Assembly (NCBI RefSeq): GCF_019059575.1
Contig: NW_024881561.1
Span: forward strand, 1,219,001 to 1,283,000
DNA: 64,000 nucleotides
Source of the DNA: Amphibalanus amphitrite
Lineage: Eukaryota > Arthropoda > Thecostraca > Balanomorpha > Balanidae
Direction: 5' to 3'
Below, piece by piece: positions 1 through 10,359 of this stretch. Made by a program: the position numbers and the translations under genes. Under the pieces are notes generated by a model, which ran no database searches, had not been told where the DNA came from, and saw nothing but the letters and a program-made list of their open reading frames with translations. Position 1 is the stretch's first letter, and the number at the start of each line of letters is the position of its first letter.

Positions 1-370
1 CACGTATTACGAATACCCGTCACACCCCTACCGGTTGACCTGACCTGACCTGACCCGACCTCGTCTAAATGCTTAAAGACATCATCTATGATCAAAACTA
101 ACACGATATTCGTGATCAGCACCCCGGAAAACCACAGAGCAGCCACACTTTACGACTTTCTAACAGGTTCCGATTTTCCCGGTTTTCGGGTCATTGACCT
201 GACCTGGAAGGTCACCCGATGACCTAGGACCTTAAGATTGGGTATCATCGGCTTCCTCTCGTGACGGGCAACACGCTCGTTTTTTCTGCGAAGCTCTAGC
301 TCGATCAGGGGCCAAACGCGAGGGGGGGGTCGTACCAACCCCCCCCCCCCTTGTGCCGTCGAAGGACTCA
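1..370. repeat. GACCTGACC-type dispersed repeat with G/C hairpin
   Basis: Runs of overlapping TGACC/GACCT words occur at about 38-62 and 190-225. Positions 322-350 form a hairpin of eight G, a 9-nt loop and twelve C. The word TGTGCCG occurs at 352-358 and again at 379-385. The same combination recurs near 7-9.6, 17.7-18.6 and 50.6 kb, so this is one copy of a dispersed repeat family. No coding content is seen. Confidence 0.6.
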
Positions 371-1010
371 AAATGGCCTGTGCCGGCGAGGGTTAACGCA
401 GAGGGCGCCGGTCTGGAGGGCGTTGTATGGTTAGGAGGCCGCTATACAGTGAGGAGGCCGGCGACAGGTCAGGAGGGCGCTGTACGGTGAGGAGGGCGCT
501 ATAATACGATAAGGAAGGCGCTGACAGGTCAGGAGGGCGCCGACAAGTGTGGAGGGCGCAGACAGATCAGGAGGATTCTGTGGGGTAAGGACGATGAAGG
601 CGCCGACTGGTCAGCTCAGAGAGCACGAATGTGAAAAGGGCGCCGATAGGCCATAAGAGCGCTGAATGCCGAGAAGGGCGCCGGCCGCCGACAGATCAGA
701 AGGGCGCCGAACAGACAAAAGGGCGCTAAAGATGAAGAGGGCACTAGACATGGTCAGGAGATTGGCGGTGGATATCCGGCAGTTCAGGAATGTGAGTGCA
801 TCTTCACCCACAAAGAGATTGTAAAACCCCACAAAATTGTAAACCTGGGCGCCAGTGCCGCATGGTGTACCGCAGTGGCTTATCGTCGAGGGCGCCTAGA
901 GTGCTGGACATTAGAAAGGCGCCTTCGGCGCCCCGAAATGATCGTGGAAGGAGCCATCCAGGGCGCTGGATGAGGGCGCCTGCTAGATTTGGGAGGGGCT
1001 AAAGCCCAGT
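371..1010. repeat. Degenerate GGAGGGCGC tandem array
   Basis: The stretch is built from irregularly spaced GGAGGGCGC(C/T) words separated by 15-30 bp of variable sequence such as GACAGGTCA. It looks like an old, diverged minisatellite. Short ORFs across it have no recognisable protein similarity. Confidence 0.5.
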
Positions 1011-1799
1011 GTGCCCCCCTTGGCTGCACCCCTGTACCTAGGGCGTCTTACGCGAGGGGCATACCGGGCATATCTTGCCCCATTCTCCCCTACCTACAAT
1101 CTTAGTAACCGCGAAGAATAGAGTGTTGTGCACAAGTCAGACAGTTAGGTTATCTCCAAGGTTATCTCTTCGTGCTTCAACACGTAGGTACATGGCTCAC
1201 ACTTGACACTCGCGCTCGCTCGTTTGTCGCCCCAATACCTAGGCCTAGGCGTCTAAATTGTTGATAATTGTCAATATAAATTGGGGACATGAAGCCAAGG
1301 CAGTGGCGTATCTAGGATTTCTCTCAGGGGGGATCCGCAGTCAAAAGGGCCCTTGACTGACTGGGTTGAAAGGGCCCTTAAGTGGCAAAAGGGCTCTTGT
1401 AGCCTGAGTTGAAAGGGCGTTCAACCCGCGTCCCGTGGGGGGGGGGGCGAAACGGCCCCCTGCCCTCTTCCGTAGCTATCTCCTAAATGACTGCAGATAT
1501 CCCCACCAAACTTTCAGAACCTCTACGGGCATCCATTTTACACATTGTGACCATTGTTTTTTCCAGAGGCTATGATAGGTTGGCCGCAAATGACGTCATG
1601 TTCTGCCATTTTCGACCCAAAAAAGGTTTCGCAGGAAGAGCTGTCAGCCCTACAGAGCTGTAGAAACATAAAAATGTTCCGAGATAAAAGGTGTACAATT
1701 AACAGGCCTAGGCCAAATCTGAGCACAGTTTAGCACCACCTTGGGTTGGGCCCAGGCTGGAAGGTTGACCCTAGGTCAAATCTGAGCACAAATTATAGA
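1011..1799. other. Unassigned flank with repeat fragments
   Basis: No gene is seen. The sequence GTGGCGTATCTAGG near 1304 resembles a transposon terminus also seen inverted near 19.17 kb. A G-run/C-run hairpin lies at 1437-1460 and a TGACGTCA octamer near 1590. A phrase around CAAATCTGAGCACA appears twice (about 1720 and 1772) and a related one occurs near 9275. It is therefore repeat-derived sequence preceding the LINE. Confidence 0.4.
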
Positions 1800-1847
1800 A
1801 AGAGTGTCAAAAGAGTTTTGTTTGTTTTGTTGGGCTACTCTCAGCTA

Positions 1848-3719
1848 ATGCGAGAGATGCCATCCACAGCTGGTAGGCCACTAACCAGACGTCAAGCAGG
1901 CAGCACTGCAAAACTAGTAGAAGACTGCTGGGCACTCGGGAGTTCTCTGGCCCGGTCAGCTCTACTCAAGGATGCAGATAACCTGCTAAAGCCTGCGGAC
2001 CGGCGCATCCAGTCGAGTAACGCACTTCTCTCATTTGGCACACAAACCCTGCCTTCTGAACCCGATACTGGACGCATAGAAGCCGTTTTAGATAATTCAC
2101 TGCGAATGGACAGAGAAATACAGGAGCTTAGAGCCTCGAACTCTAACCTTCGAGCTATCCTCGCTACTATGCAAGTCCGTATCGCCAATCTCGAGGAGCG
2201 GGCAGCGAAGTGTGCTGCGAAGGACGACGTCGAGTCTCCCACATCTAGCATCCATCTAGCAGACCCGACCGTTCCTGACAGAACCACGGAGCCTACTGGA
2301 GATTCGTCTGGATCAGGAGATCCCACCGTGGTTCCAGCCGCTGATCAGGCAGAGCCTGTACCCAGTGCGGCTGCTACAATCAGCGGCGTCACTCGCCCGG
2401 AGCCTGGACAGACAAGTGCCTCGTCCAAGCCAACGCCTCTCACCATGCCAGAACCAGACAGCAGCGCTGCTACAGGAGATGAGCCGGTCTCTCTGCCACC
2501 TCCCTCTGTCTCTGCCAGGCAGAACAAGGACAACAAGAAGCCGGAAGGAAGCCAGCCACTGCTGCCAGCGAGTACCGAAACTGACGTGGCCCGCTCTCTC
2601 GATTTGGACCGTCTGGCACGTGCTATCGTCTCCCATATGCATCAGCGTTCTGGTCCTGGCCAACAGACCGACACAGACGACAGTGGCAATGAGGCGGGAG
2701 AGCACAGGGCGCCCGCTGACCCTAAACCGAAGGGCCAGAAGCAGCGTCTTGACCTGCCATCTCGTCCCACCGGGAGAGATCCAGTCCGCAGAAGGCGATT
2801 CTTCCGCCCTAGACAAGAGCACCAACAGCAAGGGAAGCAGTTCCAGCGCCAGGTGACCAGCAGAGAGGCGTCAGTTCATGGCTATACGACCCAGCGTAGC
2901 TCTCAGCCGCCGTATCCGTGGCAGCAACGCGTAGCCGAGGCTCCTCTTCAGCAGTCTCGGCCACCACCGGCTGGCCTTCAGCCAATGGTATGGGGTCGTC
3001 AGTCAACGGCTCCACCGCAACCTGAAGTTGGTCAGTGGCAAGGTGCATACAGGTACCAGCAGCCAGGAACCCCATGGCTGGAGCCCCAGAACAACGAGCA
3101 GTTCTCTCAGCCTCCTCCTCCTCAGATGGTGAACATCCACCTTCAGCCAAGGCCGCAGACCATGAGCCAGATGTCACAGCTCTCATCAACTCTGCAGCAG
3201 ACGCAGCCAATGCTACAGCAGCTTCAGCTGCAGCAGCAAGGTACAGTGCTCCCATCGGTGCCGCCGCCTCAGTATCTGCACAGGGAGCAGCAGCACTTGC
3301 TGCAGCAGCAGCAGCAACAGCAACACTTGCTGCAGCAGCAGCAGCAGCAGCAGCAGCACCTGATGCAGCAGCAGCAGCAGCAGCAGCAACAGCTGCCACC
3401 GCTCCAACCGCAACCTCGAGATCAACAGATGCAGCAGCAACAGTGGCCACGACTGCAGCAACAGCCTCTGACACCGCTGTCCCCACCTCACCTGCAGCCT
3501 CGGGAGCAGCATCTGCAGCAGCCCCCTGCACATGCGTCTGCTGGTGAACTACAACCGCTGCGTAGTCAGCACCAGGTAGCGTTGGGTCCGTTTCGGACGG
3601 AGAGCTGGCCCTGTCTGTCAGCCGGGGGATCAGGCCGGACGGAACATTTCACAACCAGCGCCCCATCATTCGGCAGCGTCCCTGTCCCAAACGGTAGTGG
3701 ATCCTGGTGGGGCCAGTAA
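1848..3719 (+). CDS. LINE-A ORF1 (Gln-rich, coiled-coil nucleic-acid chaperone-like)
   Basis: The ORF is 623 codons from the first in-frame ATG; the frame is open further upstream without an ATG. Three parts can be seen. An N-terminal third has a predicted coiled coil (heptad-like ELRASNSNLRAILATM and following Leu/Ile positions, about residues 95-130). A Pro/Ser/Thr-rich middle contains a basic segment with RRRRFFRPR at about residue 310. A C-terminal half is rich in Gln and Pro, with poly-Gln runs encoded by imperfect CAG repeats at roughly 3220-3500. I see no CCHC zinc knuckle. ORF1 proteins of LINEs bind the element RNA; here that role is inferred from position upstream of ORF2 and from composition. 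The CAG tract also opens poly-Ala, poly-Ser and poly-Leu frames, which are not genes. Confidence 0.7.
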   Translation: MREMPSTAGRPLTRRQAGSTAKLVEDCWALGSSLARSALLKDADNLLKPADRRIQSSNALLSFGTQTLPSEPDTGRIEAVLDNSLRMDREIQELRASNSNLRAILATMQVRIANLEERAAKCAAKDDVESPTSSIHLADPTVPDRTTEPTGDSSGSGDPTVVPAADQAEPVPSAAATISGVTRPEPGQTSASSKPTPLTMPEPDSSAATGDEPVSLPPPSVSARQNKDNKKPEGSQPLLPASTETDVARSLDLDRLARAIVSHMHQRSGPGQQTDTDDSGNEAGEHRAPADPKPKGQKQRLDLPSRPTGRDPVRRRRFFRPRQEHQQQGKQFQRQVTSREASVHGYTTQRSSQPPYPWQQRVAEAPLQQSRPPPAGLQPMVWGRQSTAPPQPEVGQWQGAYRYQQPGTPWLEPQNNEQFSQPPPPQMVNIHLQPRPQTMSQMSQLSSTLQQTQPMLQQLQLQQQGTVLPSVPPPQYLHREQQHLLQQQQQQQHLLQQQQQQQQHLMQQQQQQQQQLPPLQPQPRDQQMQQQQWPRLQQQPLTPLSPPHLQPREQHLQQPPAHASAGELQPLRSQHQVALGPFRTESWPCLSAGGSGRTEHFTTSAPSFGSVPVPNGSGSWWGQ

Positions 3720-6700
3720 CTGCCCATCTGGAGAGGCTGATACGACCTCCCTGAATGATCGCTTGTTTCGCGTCGGCTGCTATAACTGCGAGGGAGCATT
3801 AAGCGCCGCCGCTTACATTGCTGTCCTGTTTGAGGACTTAGATGTATTGTTTCTCTCCGAGACATGGGTATCCTGTGCCGAAGCAGACCTCCTGGGGGAT
3901 GCCCTTAACTGCTACGATGTTGATAATGTACAAATATTTCAATCGTTTGCGATGGAGACACCTCCAGGCGCTGGAGAAGGGCGCCGGCGCGGCGGAACAG
4001 CCATGATATGCAGGTGTGATGACTCTTTTACGTTTGCTCAGATTGAGTGCGAGTCGTCTCGTCTTTTGGGGCTCCAAATAAGCAGCGGTGGGCTGCCAGT
4101 GCTCAATGTTATAGGCTGCTACATGCCGTACTTTAGTGGCACTTTTGAGCAGTTAGAACTGTATAGAGATACGTGCGCGAGCTTGGACTCCATGATGTGT
4201 GAAATCAGACCTGCAGCGCCAATTATGCTACTCGGAGATTTTAACTGTGCTCTCCCACGACTCCCACTCGCTCAGCGTCCAGCTCAATGGGCAAGACTCC
4301 ATGGCTTTAACGCATTTAGCCGCGAGTTACAGCGGCTTCTGGACGCACATGACTTAGTAACGGCGGAGTTCAGATTTAGTCAGTCACTAGACTATACGTA
4401 TGAGCGCGGTGCCTATTCGACACACATTGATCACATCTTAGTACCACATGACTTCATTTTTAGTCAGTTGCAGTCTTGCCACATCATTCAGCCATGTGTC
4501 GATAACTTGAGCCCACATTTACCTCTGATTTGCACACTATCCCTCACAGTAAGGCGGTGCCAGAAGGCGGCGGGGAGTGCATTTTCACCGGCTCGCACGG
4601 TGTTAAACTGGAGCTGTGATGTTCGGAACGATGAATACCGTAGACGTCTAGCCCAGCTTCTGGTTTTGCGCAATCCGGAAGACTTGGATGTCGAGCAGCT
4701 GGACAGCCACCTGACGGCATCTATTCATCGAGCTGCGTCCGAGTCCGGCTGTTCTCGCCGCTGGAAACCGCCAAAGTCTTGGTGGACTCCGGCTGTCTCT
4801 GCAGCCCGTGATCGCGCTCGGTTTTGGCACCGATTGTGGGTAGAGTCAGATCGTCCACAGCTGACGGTGCTTCACAGCTGTTTTCGTGCTGCACGGCGAG
4901 ATTATCGACGAGCTCGTGTCGCAGCCGCACGAGCCAAGGTGGACGACAGCGCTCGTCTGATGGCAGCGTTTCGCCGTGACGGTAACGTAAAACAGTTTTG
5001 GCGGCAGGTTGAGAGAGCGCGGAGAGGCTCAGCTACCCCTCGTGCGACACTCTCGGCTGATGATCTTGCTGACCACTTCAGCCTCACGCACAGGGACGGT
5101 GATTCTGAGGGGCTTGCAGCTGAGCACGAGACCGTTCATAAGTTAGTATACGCATATAGGACATCTGCGCTTGAAGCACCGGGTCCCAGTAGGATCATAA
5201 GTGCCCGTGAAGTAGCGGGCCTTATAACGGAGCTAAACAGGAATGCAGCTCCCGGCCCTGACGGTGTCACCGCCGACCATCTTATCCATGGCTCTTCACC
5301 AACGCTTCTGGACATAATCGCTCTCCTCTTATCTGCCAGCCTGGCCGAGATGCGAGTACCGTACAGCTTCCGGCGAAGCACAGTGGTCCCACTTATTAAA
5401 AAAAGCAGCTTGGACCCAAACTGTCCGGATAGCTACCGACCAATTTCTTTGGTGTCCACGGTATCAAAGCTGCTCGAATTACTGCTTCTTCGAGAAATCC
5501 AACTTTCTTTCCGACCTTCAGACCTACAGTTTGGATTCCTTCAGCGCCGGGGCACCAGAGAGGCAACGCTACTCGTCCAGGAAGCGGCTGGCCACTATTT
5601 GTTGCACGAATCCCCGCTGTTTGTCGCTAATCTCGACGCTCGTAAGTGTTTTGACCGAATATGGCACGCTGGCATCCTACTTCGGGCTAAAGACTACTTA
5701 TCTCGCCAAAGCTGGCTGGTTTTAGCCTTCTGGTATAGCGACCTCTCAGCACGAGTTCGGTTCGGAGGTTCTATATCGGATGCGTTTTCCGTACGACGAG
5801 GGGTGAGGCAAGGTGCGCTTCTGTCACCATGCTTGGCCAATATTTTCTTAAGGCCGCTGATACAGCAACTGGACGCTACCGGCCTTGGTGCAATGGTCTG
5901 TGGTAAGCATGTCCCAGTAGTGGCTTACGCTGATGACCTCCTAGTCATGTCGGGGAACGCACTTGACTTGCAAAAGCTATTGGATTCTGTCTCAGAATTC
6001 TCAGTTAGCTGGAGGCTCGAATTTGTTAACCCGGTTCCGAGCGCAACCAAAAGTCACTGTTTCATTTTCGGTGCTGGTCTTTTAGCCCAGCGACCTGAGT
6101 GGCACTTATGCAACCAGTTGCTCACGTGTAAGGAATACACTGAGCACCTTGGTGTTCAGCTGCACCCGAACCTTCAGGGCCGAGTGCACGTAGATGCACG
6201 CGTGTCCCGTGGACGAGGCGCCTATTTCGGTCTCTCCCGAGCGGGTTTGTTCAGCTCGCAGCTCCCTGGCCCTGACAAAGCTTTCCTTTGGCGAGCCATA
6301 GTATCCCCGACCCTGTTATTTGGTTGTGCTCTGTGCCCTCTGGGACCCGCCGACATCTCTCGTCTCGAGTCCTGGCAAGCAGCAACAGTCAAAGCTGCCT
6401 TACGTTTGCCATCCAGAGCCCACCACACAGCTTTGCTCGCTGCTCTGCACATACCGAAGGTGCAGGAGACTCTACGTCGCTCCATCATCGCGTGCTTCCG
6501 TGATGCGTTCCGCGAAAATCACCGCCTACGCCAAATTCTGGTTGCCAGCCTGGCCACTCTTGTTCTTGGGGATACCTCATCGGGACACTGCGCGCCTATC
6601 GTTAGATTTATGTTCATCGTATGTGGGGCCAATATGCGTGTGCTTCTACAGGTTGCTGGAGGTCATATCCCACCTGAGATTATGTACACCCCAAGACCCC

Positions 6701-6795
6701 CCTGTGGAGTCACCGACTCGCTCAGTTGGCTCCTGGCTCAGAACACTGGGGAGGCATGGGCACTAATACAAATGATATTAGCGCCACCCATATGA
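3697..6795 (+). CDS. LINE-A ORF2 (APE endonuclease + reverse transcriptase)
   Basis: The ORF has about 1030 codons. The endonuclease half carries GCYNCEG, LSETW, LLGDFN and HIDHI, the catalytic landmarks of apurinic-type endonucleases that nick target DNA. The RT half carries PGPDGV, YRPISL, motif A (LDARKCFD), motif B (GVRQGALLSP) and motif C (YADD), so the catalytic aspartates are intact. It would carry out target-primed reverse transcription. The start is unusual: the frame is open from 3580, overlaps ORF1 by at least 23 nt and has no ATG until well inside the endonuclease domain. Translation may depend on frameshifting or re-initiation at the ORF1 stop, or this copy has lost its start codon. 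Confidence 0.9.
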   Translation: MDPGGASNCPSGEADTTSLNDRLFRVGCYNCEGALSAAAYIAVLFEDLDVLFLSETWVSCAEADLLGDALNCYDVDNVQIFQSFAMETPPGAGEGRRRGGTAMICRCDDSFTFAQIECESSRLLGLQISSGGLPVLNVIGCYMPYFSGTFEQLELYRDTCASLDSMMCEIRPAAPIMLLGDFNCALPRLPLAQRPAQWARLHGFNAFSRELQRLLDAHDLVTAEFRFSQSLDYTYERGAYSTHIDHILVPHDFIFSQLQSCHIIQPCVDNLSPHLPLICTLSLTVRRCQKAAGSAFSPARTVLNWSCDVRNDEYRRRLAQLLVLRNPEDLDVEQLDSHLTASIHRAASESGCSRRWKPPKSWWTPAVSAARDRARFWHRLWVESDRPQLTVLHSCFRAARRDYRRARVAAARAKVDDSARLMAAFRRDGNVKQFWRQVERARRGSATPRATLSADDLADHFSLTHRDGDSEGLAAEHETVHKLVYAYRTSALEAPGPSRIISAREVAGLITELNRNAAPGPDGVTADHLIHGSSPTLLDIIALLLSASLAEMRVPYSFRRSTVVPLIKKSSLDPNCPDSYRPISLVSTVSKLLELLLLREIQLSFRPSDLQFGFLQRRGTREATLLVQEAAGHYLLHESPLFVANLDARKCFDRIWHAGILLRAKDYLSRQSWLVLAFWYSDLSARVRFGGSISDAFSVRRGVRQGALLSPCLANIFLRPLIQQLDATGLGAMVCGKHVPVVAYADDLLVMSGNALDLQKLLDSVSEFSVSWRLEFVNPVPSATKSHCFIFGAGLLAQRPEWHLCNQLLTCKEYTEHLGVQLHPNLQGRVHVDARVSRGRGAYFGLSRAGLFSSQLPGPDKAFLWRAIVSPTLLFGCALCPLGPADISRLESWQAATVKAALRLPSRAHHTALLAALHIPKVQETLRRSIIACFRDAFRENHRLRQILVASLATLVLGDTSSGHCAPIVRFMFIVCGANMRVLLQVAGGHIPPEIMYTPRPPCGVTDSLSWLLAQNTGEAWALIQMILAPPI

Positions 6796-6935
6796 TAGTG
6801 TTAGGTATGTTGTTTTTGGTATGCCTATGTTTTGGTGTAGGTATGATTGTGCATATGTTTTCTGGCGTATGTCTTGTGTGCATTGTGTATGTTTGTTATG
6901 CCCATGCTTGTCTTGTCTCTAGACGTAATACAATT

Positions 6936-6957
6936 GATGATGATGATGATGATGATA
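6936..6957 (+). repeat. (GAT)n 3' tail of LINE-A
   Basis: Seven GAT repeats end the LINE-A 3' UTR. A short tandem repeat tail instead of poly(A) is typical of several non-LTR clades, and this marks the 3' boundary. Confidence 0.7.
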
Positions 6958-7249
6958 CCCTTGACCAGACCATTTCAGGGCCGGAAGGATGATAGGAATT
7001 GAGGCCGAGGGAGACATTGGTCTGGGTGGGCACCTTGGTGAGTCACCGGGGCTGAGCCTGTCCAACAGGACAGGCCGACTGCAGCCCCCAAAGTGCTCAC
7101 TGCACCCGGTTACGAGTGTGCTTCCTTGGGAGCTGCAGTGCGCTCCAATGGGAGCCGCCCGCATGGTATAAAGTTGCCCGTCCAGGTCCAGCCTGGATCA
7201 TGGGTTGCGGCATGGAGGAGAAGGATTTGAATGTCCTGAGGATGGAAAC
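6958..7249. other. Unassigned sequence after LINE-A
   Basis: Moderately GC-rich unique-looking sequence. No convincing ORF, RNA gene or repeat structure is seen. Confidence 0.3.
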
Positions 7250-9780
7250 GGCGAAACGGGTGTTAACCCGCGCCGGGCCGGGGGGGGGGGGGGGGGTGTT
7301 TGAACACCCCCTGCGGTTTTTCGCAGATATCTCAAAAACGGCGGCGCTCCACACCTGTTTGTGCATATTTTCCGCACATGTTGTGAAAATTTCAGACCCA
7401 GGTCGCCTTAGGTCAGGTCACCAGGTCACGCCAAGTGACCTCACCTCAGAAAAAAATAAGAATGCTCGTCATAGCTACACCGATTGATCGATTGCCTTGA
7501 AACTTTCAGCGATTGATAAGAGCAACATAATCTATAAAATGTTTATCTCAGAATTTCGATATCGGTGACCTAAGGTCAGGTCAGTATCGCGGCCTCTCCA
7601 TTACCTATCAGTCAATGGGAGAAAATTGAAAAGCGTCTGTTTTGCACGAACGCTATTCTAGACACTCTCTAACATCGAGATGTAAGTAAAATTGGCACAC
7701 TGAATCGGAAAATGGCAACTGTGACCCCTCGTTATGTCCCCGAGGTCATCTCAGGTCACGAACAGAATCTAACAGTTTTTCGCCAATAACTTCTGATAGA
7801 GGCGTACTAGAGCGCTGAAAACGCCTTAGATGTGATCGAATCGACGTCGCGGATCGAATGATATCCCGCGCCCCGCTGGGGGGGGGGCAGAATCTGCCCC
7901 CCCTCCCGTTTTTCGCCAATAACTTCTAAACGCGTTACGCCAGCGACGTCAAACTTTCAGTACCTTATCATACATCAATTTGACACGTTCCCTGAAAATT
8001 TGAGCGAAATCCGTCGGAAAATTTTTGAGAAATTGACGTTTTAGTGACGTCATGTTCGCCATTTTCGCCTAAAAAACGGCAAAATTTCAAACGCCGCTAA
8101 CTTCTTCATTTTTAAAGGAATCAAGACGTAACAAAAAAGGTTATACGTGATTCTACTTTGTCTATCAAATGGCTATCTCGGTTTTTTGAAAATTTTGGAT
8201 TTTGGCCAAAAATTTTCCAAAAAACTGACTTTTTTGGGAAAATATTTTAAATTCAAAATTTTGAGTTTATCGAAAAAAACGGAATATATGTCAAAGAAGT
8301 GGTCTATGTGCACCTACATACCAATTTTTAGAAGAATCGGTTCAGAAATGTGGGAGTTATTCAAAATTTCATGACGTCACGACACACAAAAATTTTGAAA
8401 AATGATTTTTTTGGAAGTTCTAGACCTCGTACGGAAATAAAAATAGCACCATTCGATTCGCCGTGAAAAACTGCATCGGATAGACACCTTTTTAGGCCTT
8501 AACAACCAACTTCAAAATTTGACCTCACTTGACCTGACCTTGACCTGACCTCGACCTGAACTTCATCCAGAGGTGGTCCATATCGCTTATTGAGTGTGCC
8601 TATTGAATTCTATGAGTAAAATGATCCATAAAACATGTGTCGCACATGCCCTTTTCTATATTTTGTTTTTGGTGACCTGACCTGACCTGACCTTGACCTT
8701 GACCTTGACCTTTGAATGACATTGTGTGCAACGAATATTGTCTTGGTAGTCTAAGAACACGTTTTGGGCAATCAGTCTCAGTCCATTCTTCGGCAACTAC
8801 GGTGCAAGGCCGATACTGTAGAAACTTGCATTTTGTACCCTTGACCTGACCTTGACCTGACCTCTGACCTACTTAAGCAAAAAAATTTGGGCTCTTAAGA
8901 TCCGCCTTGTTGAGAGCTTTCGATTGCCGTTTTCCCCGTCTTTCTATGACCATCGGTTCGGAAGTTAGACAGGGGGGCAGAATCTGCCCCCCCCCCCCCC
9001 CAGCAGGGCGCGTATGGCTGAATAGCCCAGCGGGGCGCGGGATATGTAACATGACCTTTTCCGGTCAGGTCATGACCTTGACCTGAGGTCAAATTTTCAA
9101 GTTGACCTTCCAAGGTCCAATTATAGTTCATTCGACGCGTCTCGACGAGAGGAACACGATGCTGGCAAAATTAATGTCATGACTCTTTTGAGTCAAAAGT
9201 TATTGTCGAAAAAACGCTTTTCGTAAAAACGGCTATTTTTGGAGTTTTTGCCCTCTGGAGGCTAAACCGTTGACCTGAGGTCAAATCTGAGAACATTACT
9301 CAGAAAGGTCTGTAAAAGGGCTATTGAATGCCTTTTTCTCTGGCGCTGTAGCTCTATCGGTTCCCGAGATAGTCGTTGGCAGTTTCCAAAATGTTGAAAT
9401 AGTCAACATTTTACCTTTGGTGACCCCTGGTGACCTGACCTTTGACTTGACCCAAAAAATGACCTTAGTGTTTTCGTCCTTATTTTGGACGCTCTTTCGG
9501 TTGCCGCTTTTCGCGTGTCGCTACGTGGCCCAGGAGCCGAGTTAGAAGGGGGTGTTCAGACACACCCCCCTTCCGGCCCGGCGCGGAATCTCAGAGCACC
9601 GGCCCGGCGCGGGTTAAAAGAGCTATTAACTACGCTTTTCCCCGGCACGGCATTCATTTCCGAGTGATGCGGTGGTTTGTTGAAAATTGTCGAAATTGGA
9701 CCAGAAAATTGGCGAAATTTAGCCTTGGATGACCTATGTGAACTGACCTTTGACCTGATCTAAAAATGACCAGAGTAATT
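7250..9780. repeat. Cluster of GACCTGACC / TGACGTCA dispersed repeats
   Basis: The block is built of several diverged copies of one repeat family. Recurring phrases are TTTTTCGCCAATAACTTCT (7777 and 7911), TGACCTGACCTGACC runs (about 8525-8560, 8675-8712, 8840-8870), TGACGTCA octamers (near 8047 and 8373) and G-run/C-run hairpins at 7280-7311, 7878-7903, 8972-9001 and 9548-9570. Copies lie in both orientations. No protein-coding capacity is seen. Confidence 0.6.
9548..9613 (-). repeat. Paired-word plus hairpin module (copy f)
   Basis: On the - strand a TTAACCC flank is followed by the word CCGCGCCGGGCCGG, a spacer, the identical word, and a G-run/loop/C-run hairpin. The + strand word copies start at 9573 and 9599, 26 bp apart. 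This is the cleanest example of the module described in the findings. Confidence 0.6.
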
Positions 9781-9857
9781 TCGTCATTATTGTTTGCGTC
9801 CTTTCGAACGCTGCCTTTGGCGTGCTGGTACGTGGCTCAGAAGCCGAGTTAGAAGCA

Positions 9858-10200
9858 GGGGTATGGAGCCGGAGCTGGAGCCGGAGCCGCCGGAGCCGGC
9901 ATATTTTGCCCGGAGCCGGAACCGGAGCCGGAGCCGTCCAAAAGGCGGCGACTCCGGCTGCTTTTTTGAAGAGGAAAAAATTATTGACCTACATAGTTCG
10001 GTTTGACAGTACAAGGCAGTAAAACATGTGGTATTCAAAATAGCCTTGTTATGCAAATACAGAAGCAACGTGAACCAATCCTTCATCTTTTCTCTTCCAC
10101 CCGTATTTAATTGTATAGAGGATGTACTGAGTATTGGAGTCGAAGCCGGAGCCGGAGCCGGAGCCGAAGCCGATTTTTTCTCCAGAGCTGGAGCCGGAGA
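9858..10200 (+). repeat. (GGAGCC)n hexamer tracts
   Basis: Imperfect GGAGCC repeats occupy about 9862-9940 and 10137-10200, separated by a unique AT-richer segment. A related (GGAGTC)n tract is at 51.46 kb. The tracts give Glu/Pro-rich or Ser-Gly-rich spurious ORFs on both strands. Confidence 0.7.
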
Positions 10201-10359
10201 CGTCTGAAATTTCCACGGCTCCGCATCCGTGGTTAGAAGGACCCTGGCCGGCCGAGTGGGAGGGTGGGTGCCACCACATCGTTTTTTTTTTTTGCGACAG
10301 CTCGGAACACGTCGGCAACAGAGAGCCAAAACTGGGCATAGCTACCTGACCTTTGATGC
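10201..10359. other. Short unique spacer with a poly(T) run
   Basis: A transition sequence between the hexamer tract and the satellite, containing a poly(T) run at about 10282-10293. No gene is seen. Confidence 0.3.

Larger units (their letters stand above)
1800..6957 (+). mobile_element. Near full-length non-LTR retrotransposon (LINE-A)
   Basis: The unit has two long overlapping ORFs: ORF1 (from the first ATG at 1848 to 3719) and ORF2 (open to 6795) with endonuclease and reverse transcriptase motifs. About 140 bp of 3' UTR follow, ending in a (GAT)n tail at 6936-6957. The 5' limit near 1800 is inferred, because the sequence just upstream (CAAATCTGAGCACA) matches a dispersed repeat elsewhere. 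No clear target-site duplication was found. Both ORFs are open over their whole length, which suggests a young insertion. The clade was not resolved; the architecture of APE endonuclease, RT and no visible RNase H fits the CR1/L2/jockey-like groups. Confidence 0.8.

Noticed and set aside
2809-3547. Poly-Ala, poly-Ser and poly-Leu ORFs inside LINE-A ORF1
   Set aside because: They are shadow frames of the CAG repeat in ORF1, without independent support.
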